A stretch of DNA of 64,000 nucleotides from Pyropia haitanensis (GCA_008729055.1 SDUX01000078.1:62001-126000), one strand, 5' to 3'; positions 23,701-39,071 are shown, counted from the stretch's first letter. Notes: generated from the sequence alone by a model not told the origin. A program made the numbers and translations.

Positions 23701-26700
23701 AGCGCCGGTTTCCACGTGTCAATTTTGTGGAATGGTTTTTGCCACGTGGGGGTCCCGACAGCCAGGTGTGACGGTCGGCGACAAAAGTTCCGCCCTCACA
23801 CCGTCCACGCCAGTGTGACGGGCGGAACGCGCAGGGGACAGTTTGGGTGGCGGGGCGCACTTTGTGGCCACTGTTGGACCACTTTCTGGCGACTTTCACG
23901 TGAATTTTCTTTGCAGTTATGGAAAGTTCTTGCCCCCAATTGCCCATTTGTGTCCTAATTTGGCCCCCTTTTTGCCCACTTTTTGCCCACTTCTTACCCA
24001 CTTCCTACCCACTTGTGCCCACTTTTGCCCACTTTTGCCCACTTTTGCGTCTACAGCGATGCTGCACACGATCCGGCGGCCGAATTGGCGCGCATCCTTC
24101 ATTCCAGCCATAGATCCACCCGCTCGATGTCCGAGGTTCGACCCCCACGGTCGTGCATGCGGTGGTAGGCCGCTTCTCACCCACTTTTGCCCACTGTTGC
24201 CCACTTTTGCCCACTTTCGCGTGTACAGCAATGCAGCACGCGCTCCGGCGGCCGAATTGGCTTGCATGCTTTATTCCAGCCATACATCCGCCCGCTCGAC
24301 GTCCGAGCTTCCACCCGCACCGTCGTGCATGGGGTGGTTGGCCGACCCGTTCGTTGGCGCGTCCGTTGGATGCAACGAGCGTTTTGTGGAGCGCCGGTTT
24401 CCACGTGTCAATTTTGTGGAATGGTTTTTGCCACGTGGGGGTCCCGACAGCCAGGTGTGACGGTCGGCGACAAAAGTTCCGCCCTCACACCGTCCACGCC
24501 AGTGTGACGGGCGGAACGCGCAGGGGACAGTTTGGGTGGCGGGGCGCACTTTGTGGCCACTGTTGGACCACTTTCTGGCGACTTTCACGTGAATTTTCTT
24601 TGCAGTTATGGAAAGTTCTTGCCCCCAATTGCCCATTTGTGTCCTAATTTGGCCCCCTTTTTGCCCACTTTTTGCCCACTTCTTACCCACTTCCTACCCA
24701 CTTGTGCCCACTTTTGCCCACTTTTGCCCACTTTTGCGTCTACAGCGATGCTGCACACGATCCGGCGGCCGAATTGGCGCGCATCCTTCATTCCAGCCAT
24801 AGATCCACCCGCTCGATGTCCGAGGTTCGACCCCCACGGTCGTGCATGCGGTGGTAGGCCGCTTCTCACCCACTTTTGCCCACTGTTGCCCACTTTTGCC
24901 CACTTTCGCGTGTACAGCAATGCAGCACGCGCTCCGGCGGCCGAATTGGCTTGCATGCTTTATTCCAGCCATACATCCGCCCGCTCGACGTCCGAGCTTC
25001 CACCCGCACCGTCGTGCATGGGGTGGTTGGCCGACCCGTTCGTTGGCGCGTCCGTTGGATGCAACGAGCGTTTTGTGGAGCGCCGGTTTCCACGTGTCAA
25101 TTTTGTGGAATGGTTTTTGCCACGTGGGGGTCCCGACAGCCAGGTGTGACGGTCGGCGACAAAAGTTCCGCCCTCACACCGTCCACGCCAGTGTGACGGG
25201 CGGAACGCGCAGGGGACAGTTTGGGTGGCGGGGCGCACTTTGTGGCCACTGTTGGACCACTTTCTGGCGACTTTCACGTGAATTTTCTTTGCAGTTATGG
25301 AAAGTTCTTGCCCCCAATTGCCCATTTGTGTCCTAATTTGGCCCCCTTTTTGCCCACTTTTTGCCCACTTCTTACCCACTTCCTACCCACTTGTGCCCAC
25401 TTTTGCCCACTTTTGCCCACTTTTGCGTCTACAGCGATGCTGCACACGATCCGGCGGCCGAATTGGCGCGCATCCTTCATTCCAGCCATAGATCCACCCG
25501 CTCGATGTCCGAGGTTCGACCCCCACGGTCGTGCATGCGGTGGTAGGCCGCTTCTCACCCACTTTTGCCCACTGTTGCCCACTTTTGCCCACTTTCGCGT
25601 GTACAGCAATGCAGCACGCGCTCCGGCGGCCGAATTGGCTTGCATGCTTTATTCCAGCCATACATCCGCCCGCTCGACGTCCGAGCTTCCACCCGCACCG
25701 TCGTGCATGGGGTGGTTGGCCGACCCGTTCGTTGGCGCGTCCGTTGGATGCAACGAGCGTTTTGTGGAGCGCCGGTTTCCACGTGTCAATTTTGTGGAAT
25801 GGTTTTTGCCACGTGGGGGTCCCGACAGCCAGGTGTGACGGTCGGCGACAAAAGTTCCGCCCTCACACCGTCCACGCCAGTGTGACGGGCGGAACGCGCA
25901 GGGGACAGTTTGGGTGGCGGGGCGCACTTTGTGGCCACTGTTGGACCACTTTCTGGCGACTTTCACGTGAATTTTCTTTGCAGTTATGGAAAGTTCTTGC
26001 CCCCAATTGCCCATTTGTGTCCTAATTTGGCCCCCTTTTTGCCCACTTTTTGCCCACTTCTTACCCACTTCCTACCCACTTGTGCCCACTTTTGCCCACT
26101 TTTGCCCACTTTTGCGTCTACAGCGATGCTGCACACGATCCGGCGGCCGAATTGGCGCGCATCCTTCATTCCAGCCATAGATCCACCCGCTCGATGTCCG
26201 AGGTTCGACCCCCACGGTCGTGCATGCGGTGGTAGGCCGCTTCTCACCCACTTTTGCCCACTGTTGCCCACTTTTGCCCACTTTCGCGTGTACAGCAATG
26301 CAGCACGCGCTCCGGCGGCCGAATTGGCTTGCATGCTTTATTCCAGCCATACATCCGCCCGCTCGACGTCCGAGCTTCCACCCGCACCGTCGTGCATGGG
26401 GTGGTTGGCCGACCCGTTCGTTGGCGCGTCCGTTGGATGCAACGAGCGTTTTGTGGAGCGCCGGTTTCCACGTGTCAATTTTGTGGAATGGTTTTTGCCA
26501 CGTGGGGGTCCCGACAGCCAGGTGTGACGGTCGGCGACAAAAGTTCCGCCCTCACACCGTCCACGCCAGTGTGACGGGCGGAACGCGCAGGGGACAGTTT
26601 GGGTGGCGGGGCGCACTTTGTGGCCACTGTTGGACCACTTTCTGGCGACTTTCACGTGAATTTTCTTTGCAGTTATGGAAAGTTCTTGCCCCCAATTGCC

Positions 26701-29700
26701 CATTTGTGTCCTAATTTGGCCCCCTTTTTGCCCACTTTTTGCCCACTTCTTACCCACTTCCTACCCACTTGTGCCCACTTTTGCCCACTTTTGCCCACTT
26801 TTGCGTCTACAGCGATGCTGCACACGATCCGGCGGCCGAATTGGCGCGCATCCTTCATTCCAGCCATAGATCCACCCGCTCGATGTCCGAGGTTCGACCC
26901 CCACGGTCGTGCATGCGGTGGTAGGCCGCTTCTCACCCACTTTTGCCCACTGTTGCCCACTTTTGCCCACTTTCGCGTGTACAGCAATGCAGCACGCGCT
27001 CCGGCGGCCGAATTGGCTTGCATGCTTTATTCCAGCCATACATCCGCCCGCTCGACGTCCGAGCTTCCACCCGCACCGTCGTGCATGGGGTGGTTGGCCG
27101 ACCCGTTCGTTGGCGCGTCCGTTGGATGCAACGAGCGTTTTGTGGAGCGCCGGTTTCCACGTGTCAATTTTGTGGAATGGTTTTTGCCACGTGGGGGTCC
27201 CGACAGCCAGGTGTGACGGTCGGCGACAAAAGTTCCGCCCTCACACCGTCCACGCCAGTGTGACGGGCGGAACGCGCAGGGGACAGTTTGGGTGGCGGGG
27301 CGCACTTTGTGGCCACTGTTGGACCACTTTCTGGCGACTTTCACGTGAATTTTCTTTGCAGTTATGGAAAGTTCTTGCCCCCAATTGCCCATTTGTGTCC
27401 TAATTTGGCCCCCTTTTTGCCCACTTTTTGCCCACTTCTTACCCACTTCCTACCCACTTGTGCCCACTTTTGCCCACTTTTGCCCACTTTTGCGTCTACA
27501 GCGATGCTGCACACGATCCGGCGGCCGAATTGGCGCGCATCCTTCATTCCAGCCATAGATCCACCCGCTCGATGTCCGAGGTTCGACCCCCACGGTCGTG
27601 CATGCGGTGGTAGGCCGCTTCTCACCCACTTTTGCCCACTGTTGCCCACTTTTGCCCACTTTCGCGTGTACAGCAATGCAGCACGCGCTCCGGCGGCCGA
27701 ATTGGCTTGCATGCTTTATTCCAGCCATACATCCGCCCGCTCGACGTCCGAGCTTCCACCCGCACCGTCGTGCATGGGGTGGTTGGCCGACCCGTTCGTT
27801 GGCGCGTCCGTTGGATGCAACGAGCGTTTTGTGGAGCGCCGGTTTCCACGTGTCAATTTTGTGGAATGGTTTTTGCCACGTGGGGGTCCCGACAGCCAGG
27901 TGTGACGGTCGGCGACAAAAGTTCCGCCCTCACACCGTCCACGCCAGTGTGACGGGCGGAACGCGCAGGGGACAGTTTGGGTGGCGGGGCGCACTTTGTG
28001 GCCACTGTTGGACCACTTTCTGGCGACTTTCACGTGAATTTTCTTTGCAGTTATGGAAAGTTCTTGCCCCCAATTGCCCATTTGTGTCCTAATTTGGCCC
28101 CCTTTTTGCCCACTTTTTGCCCACTTCTTACCCACTTCCTACCCACTTGTGCCCACTTTTGCCCACTTTTGCCCACTTTTGCGTCTACAGCGATGCTGCA
28201 CACGATCCGGCGGCCGAATTGGCGCGCATCCTTCATTCCAGCCATAGATCCACCCGCTCGATGTCCGAGGTTCGACCCCCACGGTCGTGCATGCGGTGGT
28301 AGGCCGCTTCTCACCCACTTTTGCCCACTGTTGCCCACTTTTGCCCACTTTCGCGTGTACAGCAATGCAGCACGCGCTCCGGCGGCCGAATTGGCTTGCA
28401 TGCTTTATTCCAGCCATACATCCGCCCGCTCGACGTCCGAGCTTCCACCCGCACCGTCGTGCATGGGGTGGTTGGCCGACCCGTTCGTTGGCGCGTCCGT
28501 TGGATGCAACGAGCGTTTTGTGGAGCGCCGGTTTCCACGTGTCAATTTTGTGGAATGGTTTTTGCCACGTGGGGGTCCCGACAGCCAGGTGTGACGGTCG
28601 GCGACAAAAGTTCCGCCCTCACACCGTCCACGCCAGTGTGACGGGCGGAACGCGCAGGGGACAGTTTGGGTGGCGGGGCGCACTTTGTGGCCACTGTTGG
28701 ACCACTTTCTGGCGACTTTCACGTGAATTTTCTTTGCAGTTATGGAAAGTTCTTGCCCCCAATTGCCCATTTGTGTCCTAATTTGGCCCCCTTTTTGCCC
28801 ACTTTTTGCCCACTTCTTACCCACTTCCTACCCACTTGTGCCCACTTTTGCCCACTTTTGCCCACTTTTGCGTCTACAGCGATGCTGCACACGATCCGGC
28901 GGCCGAATTGGCGCGCATCCTTCATTCCAGCCATAGATCCACCCGCTCGATGTCCGAGGTTCGACCCCCACGGTCGTGCATGCGGTGGTAGGCCGCTTCT
29001 CACCCACTTTTGCCCACTGTTGCCCACTTTTGCCCACTTTCGCGTGTACAGCAATGCAGCACGCGCTCCGGCGGCCGAATTGGCTTGCATGCTTTATTCC
29101 AGCCATACATCCGCCCGCTCGACGTCCGAGCTTCCACCCGCACCGTCGTGCATGGGGTGGTTGGCCGACCCGTTCGTTGGCGCGTCCGTTGGATGCAACG
29201 AGCGTTTTGTGGAGCGCCGGTTTCCACGTGTCAATTTTGTGGAATGGTTTTTGCCACGTGGGGGTCCCGACAGCCAGGTGTGACGGTCGGCGACAAAAGT
29301 TCCGCCCTCACACCGTCCACGCCAGTGTGACGGGCGGAACGCGCAGGGGACAGTTTGGGTGGCGGGGCGCACTTTGTGGCCACTGTTGGACCACTTTCTG
29401 GCGACTTTCACGTGAATTTTCTTTGCAGTTATGGAAAGTTCTTGCCCCCAATTGCCCATTTGTGTCCTAATTTGGCCCCCTTTTTGCCCACTTTTTGCCC
29501 ACTTCTTACCCACTTCCTACCCACTTGTGCCCACTTTTGCCCACTTTTGCCCACTTTTGCGTCTACAGCGATGCTGCACACGATCCGGCGGCCGAATTGG
29601 CGCGCATCCTTCATTCCAGCCATAGATCCACCCGCTCGATGTCCGAGGTTCGACCCCCACGGTCGTGCATGCGGTGGTAGGCCGCTTCTCACCCACTTTT

Positions 29701-32700
29701 GCCCACTGTTGCCCACTTTTGCCCACTTTCGCGTGTACAGCAATGCAGCACGCGCTCCGGCGGCCGAATTGGCTTGCATGCTTTATTCCAGCCATACATC
29801 CGCCCGCTCGACGTCCGAGCTTCCACCCGCACCGTCGTGCATGGGGTGGTTGGCCGACCCGTTCGTTGGCGCGTCCGTTGGATGCAACGAGCGTTTTGTG
29901 GAGCGCCGGTTTCCACGTGTCAATTTTGTGGAATGGTTTTTGCCACGTGGGGGTCCCGACAGCCAGGTGTGACGGTCGGCGACAAAAGTTCCGCCCTCAC
30001 ACCGTCCACGCCAGTGTGACGGGCGGAACGCGCAGGGGACAGTTTGGGTGGCGGGGCGCACTTTGTGGCCACTGTTGGACCACTTTCTGGCGACTTTCAC
30101 GTGAATTTTCTTTGCAGTTATGGAAAGTTCTTGCCCCCAATTGCCCATTTGTGTCCTAATTTGGCCCCCTTTTTGCCCACTTTTTGCCCACTTCTTACCC
30201 ACTTCCTACCCACTTGTGCCCACTTTTGCCCACTTTTGCCCACTTTTGCGTCTACAGCGATGCTGCACACGATCCGGCGGCCGAATTGGCGCGCATCCTT
30301 CATTCCAGCCATAGATCCACCCGCTCGATGTCCGAGGTTCGACCCCCACGGTCGTGCATGCGGTGGTAGGCCGCTTCTCACCCACTTTTGCCCACTGTTG
30401 CCCACTTTTGCCCACTTTCGCGTGTACAGCAATGCAGCACGCGCTCCGGCGGCCGAATTGGCTTGCATGCTTTATTCCAGCCATACATCCGCCCGCTCGA
30501 CGTCCGAGCTTCCACCCGCACCGTCGTGCATGGGGTGGTTGGCCGACCCGTTCGTTGGCGCGTCCGTTGGATGCAACGAGCGTTTTGTGGAGCGCCGGTT
30601 TCCACGTGTCAATTTTGTGGAATGGTTTTTGCCACGTGGGGGTCCCGACAGCCAGGTGTGACGGTCGGCGACAAAAGTTCCGCCCTCACACCGTCCACGC
30701 CAGTGTGACGGGCGGAACGCGCAGGGGACAGTTTGGGTGGCGGGGCGCACTTTGTGGCCACTGTTGGACCACTTTCTGGCGACTTTCACGTGAATTTTCT
30801 TTGCAGTTATGGAAAGTTCTTGCCCCCAATTGCCCATTTGTGTCCTAATTTGGCCCCCTTTTTGCCCACTTTTTGCCCACTTCTTACCCACTTCCTACCC
30901 ACTTGTGCCCACTTTTGCCCACTTTTGCCCACTTTTGCGTCTACAGCGATGCTGCACACGATCCGGCGGCCGAATTGGCGCGCATCCTTCATTCCAGCCA
31001 TAGATCCACCCGCTCGATGTCCGAGGTTCGACCCCCACGGTCGTGCATGCGGTGGTAGGCCGCTTCTCACCCACTTTTGCCCACTGTTGCCCACTTTTGC
31101 CCACTTTCGCGTGTACAGCAATGCAGCACGCGCTCCGGCGGCCGAATTGGCTTGCATGCTTTATTCCAGCCATACATCCGCCCGCTCGACGTCCGAGCTT
31201 CCACCCGCACCGTCGTGCATGGGGTGGTTGGCCGACCCGTTCGTTGGCGCGTCCGTTGGATGCAACGAGCGTTTTGTGGAGCGCCGGTTTCCACGTGTCA
31301 ATTTTGTGGAATGGTTTTTGCCACGTGGGGGTCCCGACAGCCAGGTGTGACGGTCGGCGACAAAAGTTCCGCCCTCACACCGTCCACGCCAGTGTGACGG
31401 GCGGAACGCGCAGGGGACAGTTTGGGTGGCGGGGCGCACTTTGTGGCCACTGTTGGACCACTTTCTGGCGACTTTCACGTGAATTTTCTTTGCAGTTATG
31501 GAAAGTTCTTGCCCCCAATTGCCCATTTGTGTCCTAATTTGGCCCCCTTTTTGCCCACTTTTTGCCCACTTCTTACCCACTTCCTACCCACTTGTGCCCA
31601 CTTTTGCCCACTTTTGCCCACTTTTGCGTCTACAGCGATGCTGCACACGATCCGGCGGCCGAATTGGCGCGCATCCTTCATTCCAGCCATAGATCCACCC
31701 GCTCGATGTCCGAGGTTCGACCCCCACGGTCGTGCATGCGGTGGTAGGCCGCTTCTCACCCACTTTTGCCCACTGTTGCCCACTTTTGCCCACTTTCGCG
31801 TGTACAGCAATGCAGCACGCGCTCCGGCGGCCGAATTGGCTTGCATGCTTTATTCCAGCCATACATCCGCCCGCTCGACGTCCGAGCTTCCACCCGCACC
31901 GTCGTGCATGGGGTGGTTGGCCGACCCGTTCGTTGGCGCGTCCGTTGGATGCAACGAGCGTTTTGTGGAGCGCCGGTTTCCACGTGTCAATTTTGTGGAA
32001 TGGTTTTTGCCACGTGGGGGTCCCGACAGCCAGGTGTGACGGTCGGCGACAAAAGTTCCGCCCTCACACCGTCCACGCCAGTGTGACGGGCGGAACGCGC
32101 AGGGGACAGTTTGGGTGGCGGGGCGCACTTTGTGGCCACTGTTGGACCACTTTCTGGCGACTTTCACGTGAATTTTCTTTGCAGTTATGGAAAGTTCTTG
32201 CCCCCAATTGCCCATTTGTGTCCTAATTTGGCCCCCTTTTTGCCCACTTTTTGCCCACTTCTTACCCACTTCCTACCCACTTGTGCCCACTTTTGCCCAC
32301 TTTTGCCCACTTTTGCGTCTACAGCGATGCTGCACACGATCCGGCGGCCGAATTGGCGCGCATCCTTCATTCCAGCCATAGATCCACCCGCTCGATGTCC
32401 GAGGTTCGACCCCCACGGTCGTGCATGCGGTGGTAGGCCGCTTCTCACCCACTTTTGCCCACTGTTGCCCACTTTTGCCCACTTTCGCGTGTACAGCAAT
32501 GCAGCACGCGCTCCGGCGGCCGAATTGGCTTGCATGCTTTATTCCAGCCATACATCCGCCCGCTCGACGTCCGAGCTTCCACCCGCACCGTCGTGCATGG
32601 GGTGGTTGGCCGACCCGTTCGTTGGCGCGTCCGTTGGATGCAACGAGCGTTTTGTGGAGCGCCGGTTTCCACGTGTCAATTTTGTGGAATGGTTTTTGCC

Positions 32701-35700
32701 ACGTGGGGGTCCCGACAGCCAGGTGTGACGGTCGGCGACAAAAGTTCCGCCCTCACACCGTCCACGCCAGTGTGACGGGCGGAACGCGCAGGGGACAGTT
32801 TGGGTGGCGGGGCGCACTTTGTGGCCACTGTTGGACCACTTTCTGGCGACTTTCACGTGAATTTTCTTTGCAGTTATGGAAAGTTCTTGCCCCCAATTGC
32901 CCATTTGTGTCCTAATTTGGCCCCCTTTTTGCCCACTTTTTGCCCACTTCTTACCCACTTCCTACCCACTTGTGCCCACTTTTGCCCACTTTTGCCCACT
33001 TTTGCGTCTACAGCGATGCTGCACACGATCCGGCGGCCGAATTGGCGCGCATCCTTCATTCCAGCCATAGATCCACCCGCTCGATGTCCGAGGTTCGACC
33101 CCCACGGTCGTGCATGCGGTGGTAGGCCGCTTCTCACCCACTTTTGCCCACTGTTGCCCACTTTTGCCCACTTTCGCGTGTACAGCAATGCAGCACGCGC
33201 TCCGGCGGCCGAATTGGCTTGCATGCTTTATTCCAGCCATACATCCGCCCGCTCGACGTCCGAGCTTCCACCCGCACCGTCGTGCATGGGGTGGTTGGCC
33301 GACCCGTTCGTTGGCGCGTCCGTTGGATGCAACGAGCGTTTTGTGGAGCGCCGGTTTCCACGTGTCAATTTTGTGGAATGGTTTTTGCCACGTGGGGGTC
33401 CCGACAGCCAGGTGTGACGGTCGGCGACAAAAGTTCCGCCCTCACACCGTCCACGCCAGTGTGACGGGCGGAACGCGCAGGGGACAGTTTGGGTGGCGGG
33501 GCGCACTTTGTGGCCACTGTTGGACCACTTTCTGGCGACTTTCACGTGAATTTTCTTTGCAGTTATGGAAAGTTCTTGCCCCCAATTGCCCATTTGTGTC
33601 CTAATTTGGCCCCCTTTTTGCCCACTTTTTGCCCACTTCTTACCCACTTCCTACCCACTTGTGCCCACTTTTGCCCACTTTTGCCCACTTTTGCGTCTAC
33701 AGCGATGCTGCACACGATCCGGCGGCCGAATTGGCGCGCATCCTTCATTCCAGCCATAGATCCACCCGCTCGATGTCCGAGGTTCGACCCCCACGGTCGT
33801 GCATGCGGTGGTAGGCCGCTTCTCACCCACTTTTGCCCACTGTTGCCCACTTTTGCCCACTTTCGCGTGTACAGCAATGCAGCACGCGCTCCGGCGGCCG
33901 AATTGGCTTGCATGCTTTATTCCAGCCATACATCCGCCCGCTCGACGTCCGAGCTTCCACCCGCACCGTCGTGCATGGGGTGGTTGGCCGACCCGTTCGT
34001 TGGCGCGTCCGTTGGATGCAACGAGCGTTTTGTGGAGCGCCGGTTTCCACGTGTCAATTTTGTGGAATGGTTTTTGCCACGTGGGGGTCCCGACAGCCAG
34101 GTGTGACGGTCGGCGACAAAAGTTCCGCCCTCACACCGTCCACGCCAGTGTGACGGGCGGAACGCGCAGGGGACAGTTTGGGTGGCGGGGCGCACTTTGT
34201 GGCCACTGTTGGACCACTTTCTGGCGACTTTCACGTGAATTTTCTTTGCAGTTATGGAAAGTTCTTGCCCCCAATTGCCCATTTGTGTCCTAATTTGGCC
34301 CCCTTTTTGCCCACTTTTTGCCCACTTCTTACCCACTTCCTACCCACTTGTGCCCACTTTTGCCCACTTTTGCCCACTTTTGCGTCTACAGCGATGCTGC
34401 ACACGATCCGGCGGCCGAATTGGCGCGCATCCTTCATTCCAGCCATAGATCCACCCGCTCGATGTCCGAGGTTCGACCCCCACGGTCGTGCATGCGGTGG
34501 TAGGCCGCTTCTCACCCACTTTTGCCCACTGTTGCCCACTTTTGCCCACTTTCGCGTGTACAGCAATGCAGCACGCGCTCCGGCGGCCGAATTGGCTTGC
34601 ATGCTTTATTCCAGCCATACATCCGCCCGCTCGACGTCCGAGCTTCCACCCGCACCGTCGTGCATGGGGTGGTTGGCCGACCCGTTCGTTGGCGCGTCCG
34701 TTGGATGCAACGAGCGTTTTGTGGAGCGCCGGTTTCCACGTGTCAATTTTGTGGAATGGTTTTTGCCACGTGGGGGTCCCGACAGCCAGGTGTGACGGTC
34801 GGCGACAAAAGTTCCGCCCTCACACCGTCCACGCCAGTGTGACGGGCGGAACGCGCAGGGGACAGTTTGGGTGGCGGGGCGCACTTTGTGGCCACTGTTG
34901 GACCACTTTCTGGCGACTTTCACGTGAATTTTCTTTGCAGTTATGGAAAGTTCTTGCCCCCAATTGCCCATTTGTGTCCTAATTTGGCCCCCTTTTTGCC
35001 CACTTTTTGCCCACTTCTTACCCACTTCCTACCCACTTGTGCCCACTTTTGCCCACTTTTGCCCACTTTTGCGTCTACAGCGATGCTGCACACGATCCGG
35101 CGGCCGAATTGGCGCGCATCCTTCATTCCAGCCATAGATCCACCCGCTCGATGTCCGAGGTTCGACCCCCACGGTCGTGCATGCGGTGGTAGGCCGCTTC
35201 TCACCCACTTTTGCCCACTGTTGCCCACTTTTGCCCACTTTCGCGTGTACAGCAATGCAGCACGCGCTCCGGCGGCCGAATTGGCTTGCATGCTTTATTC
35301 CAGCCATACATCCGCCCGCTCGACGTCCGAGCTTCCACCCGCACCGTCGTGCATGGGGTGGTTGGCCGACCCGTTCGTTGGCGCGTCCGTTGGATGCAAC
35401 GAGCGTTTTGTGGAGCGCCGGTTTCCACGTGTCAATTTTGTGGAATGGTTTTTGCCACGTGGGGGTCCCGACAGCCAGGTGTGACGGTCGGCGACAAAAG
35501 TTCCGCCCTCACACCGTCCACGCCAGTGTGACGGGCGGAACGCGCAGGGGACAGTTTGGGTGGCGGGGCGCACTTTGTGGCCACTGTTGGACCACTTTCT
35601 GGCGACTTTCACGTGAATTTTCTTTGCAGTTATGGAAAGTTCTTGCCCCCAATTGCCCATTTGTGTCCTAATTTGGCCCCCTTTTTGCCCACTTTTTGCC

Positions 35701-38700
35701 CACTTCTTACCCACTTCCTACCCACTTGTGCCCACTTTTGCCCACTTTTGCCCACTTTTGCGTCTACAGCGATGCTGCACACGATCCGGCGGCCGAATTG
35801 GCGCGCATCCTTCATTCCAGCCATAGATCCACCCGCTCGATGTCCGAGGTTCGACCCCCACGGTCGTGCATGCGGTGGTAGGCCGCTTCTCACCCACTTT
35901 TGCCCACTGTTGCCCACTTTTGCCCACTTTCGCGTGTACAGCAATGCAGCACGCGCTCCGGCGGCCGAATTGGCTTGCATGCTTTATTCCAGCCATACAT
36001 CCGCCCGCTCGACGTCCGAGCTTCCACCCGCACCGTCGTGCATGGGGTGGTTGGCCGACCCGTTCGTTGGCGCGTCCGTTGGATGCAACGAGCGTTTTGT
36101 GGAGCGCCGGTTTCCACGTGTCAATTTTGTGGAATGGTTTTTGCCACGTGGGGGTCCCGACAGCCAGGTGTGACGGTCGGCGACAAAAGTTCCGCCCTCA
36201 CACCGTCCACGCCAGTGTGACGGGCGGAACGCGCAGGGGACAGTTTGGGTGGCGGGGCGCACTTTGTGGCCACTGTTGGACCACTTTCTGGCGACTTTCA
36301 CGTGAATTTTCTTTGCAGTTATGGAAAGTTCTTGCCCCCAATTGCCCATTTGTGTCCTAATTTGGCCCCCTTTTTGCCCACTTTTTGCCCACTTCTTACC
36401 CACTTCCTACCCACTTGTGCCCACTTTTGCCCACTTTTGCCCACTTTTGCGTCTACAGCGATGCTGCACACGATCCGGCGGCCGAATTGGCGCGCATCCT
36501 TCATTCCAGCCATAGATCCACCCGCTCGATGTCCGAGGTTCGACCCCCACGGTCGTGCATGCGGTGGTAGGCCGCTTCTCACCCACTTTTGCCCACTGTT
36601 GCCCACTTTTGCCCACTTTCGCGTGTACAGCAATGCAGCACGCGCTCCGGCGGCCGAATTGGCTTGCATGCTTTATTCCAGCCATACATCCGCCCGCTCG
36701 ACGTCCGAGCTTCCACCCGCACCGTCGTGCATGGGGTGGTTGGCCGACCCGTTCGTTGGCGCGTCCGTTGGATGCAACGAGCGTTTTGTGGAGCGCCGGT
36801 TTCCACGTGTCAATTTTGTGGAATGGTTTTTGCCACGTGGGGGTCCCGACAGCCAGGTGTGACGGTCGGCGACAAAAGTTCCGCCCTCACACCGTCCACG
36901 CCAGTGTGACGGGCGGAACGCGCAGGGGACAGTTTGGGTGGCGGGGCGCACTTTGTGGCCACTGTTGGACCACTTTCTGGCGACTTTCACGTGAATTTTC
37001 TTTGCAGTTATGGAAAGTTCTTGCCCCCAATTGCCCATTTGTGTCCTAATTTGGCCCCCTTTTTGCCCACTTTTTGCCCACTTCTTACCCACTTCCTACC
37101 CACTTGTGCCCACTTTTGCCCACTTTTGCCCACTTTTGCGTCTACAGCGATGCTGCACACGATCCGGCGGCCGAATTGGCGCGCATCCTTCATTCCAGCC
37201 ATAGATCCACCCGCTCGATGTCCGAGGTTCGACCCCCACGGTCGTGCATGCGGTGGTAGGCCGCTTCTCACCCACTTTTGCCCACTGTTGCCCACTTTTG
37301 CCCACTTTCGCGTGTACAGCAATGCAGCACGCGCTCCGGCGGCCGAATTGGCTTGCATGCTTTATTCCAGCCATACATCCGCCCGCTCGACGTCCGAGCT
37401 TCCACCCGCACCGTCGTGCATGGGGTGGTTGGCCGACCCGTTCGTTGGCGCGTCCGTTGGATGCAACGAGCGTTTTGTGGAGCGCCGGTTTCCACGTGTC
37501 AATTTTGTGGAATGGTTTTTGCCACGTGGGGGTCCCGACAGCCAGGTGTGACGGTCGGCGACAAAAGTTCCGCCCTCACACCGTCCACGCCAGTGTGACG
37601 GGCGGAACGCGCAGGGGACAGTTTGGGTGGCGGGGCGCACTTTGTGGCCACTGTTGGACCACTTTCTGGCGACTTTCACGTGAATTTTCTTTGCAGTTAT
37701 GGAAAGTTCTTGCCCCCAATTGCCCATTTGTGTCCTAATTTGGCCCCCTTTTTGCCCACTTTTTGCCCACTTCTTACCCACTTCCTACCCACTTGTGCCC
37801 ACTTTTGCCCACTTTTGCCCACTTTTGCGTCTACAGCGATGCTGCACACGATCCGGCGGCCGAATTGGCGCGCATCCTTCATTCCAGCCATAGATCCACC
37901 CGCTCGATGTCCGAGGTTCGACCCCCACGGTCGTGCATGCGGTGGTAGGCCGCTTCTCACCCACTTTTGCCCACTGTTGCCCACTTTTGCCCACTTTCGC
38001 GTGTACAGCAATGCAGCACGCGCTCCGGCGGCCGAATTGGCTTGCATGCTTTATTCCAGCCATACATCCGCCCGCTCGACGTCCGAGCTTCCACCCGCAC
38101 CGTCGTGCATGGGGTGGTTGGCCGACCCGTTCGTTGGCGCGTCCGTTGGATGCAACGAGCGTTTTGTGGAGCGCCGGTTTCCACGTGTCAATTTTGTGGA
38201 ATGGTTTTTGCCACGTGGGGGTCCCGACAGCCAGGTGTGACGGTCGGCGACAAAAGTTCCGCCCTCACACCGTCCACGCCAGTGTGACGGGCGGAACGCG
38301 CAGGGGACAGTTTGGGTGGCGGGGCGCACTTTGTGGCCACTGTTGGACCACTTTCTGGCGACTTTCACGTGAATTTTCTTTGCAGTTATGGAAAGTTCTT
38401 GCCCCCAATTGCCCATTTGTGTCCTAATTTGGCCCCCTTTTTGCCCACTTTTTGCCCACTTCTTACCCACTTCCTACCCACTTGTGCCCACTTTTGCCCA
38501 CTTTTGCCCACTTTTGCGTCTACAGCGATGCTGCACACGATCCGGCGGCCGAATTGGCGCGCATCCTTCATTCCAGCCATAGATCCACCCGCTCGATGTC
38601 CGAGGTTCGACCCCCACGGTCGTGCATGCGGTGGTAGGCCGCTTCTCACCCACTTTTGCCCACTGTTGCCCACTTTTGCCCACTTTCGCGTGTACAGCAA

Positions 38701-39071
38701 TGCAGCACGCGCTCCGGCGGCCGAATTGGCTTGCATGCTTTATTCCAGCCATACATCCGCCCGCTCGACGTCCGAGCTTCCACCCGCACCGTCGTGCATG
38801 GGGTGGTTGGCCGACCCGTTCGTTGGCGCGTCCGTTGGATGCAACGAGCGTTTTGTGGAGCGCCGGTTTCCACGTGTCAATTTTGTGGAATGGTTTTTGC
38901 CACGTGGGGGTCCCGACAGCCAGGTGTGACGGTCGGCGACAAAAGTTCCGCCCTCACACCGTCCACGCCAGTGTGACGGGCGGAACGCGCAGGGGACAGT
39001 TTGGGTGGCGGGGCGCACTTTGTGGCCACTGTTGGACCACTTTCTGGCGACTTTCACGTGAATTTTCTTTG
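8756..39071. repeat. Block of 44 consecutive perfect 689-bp units
   Basis: 30,316 bp = 44 x 689 with no length change and no substitution seen. This is the most homogeneous stretch of the window. Each unit contains all sub-features described for unit 1. No gene or insertion interrupts it. The identity implies very recent amplification or very efficient homogenisation, or an assembler that collapsed real variants into a consensus. Confidence 0.95.
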
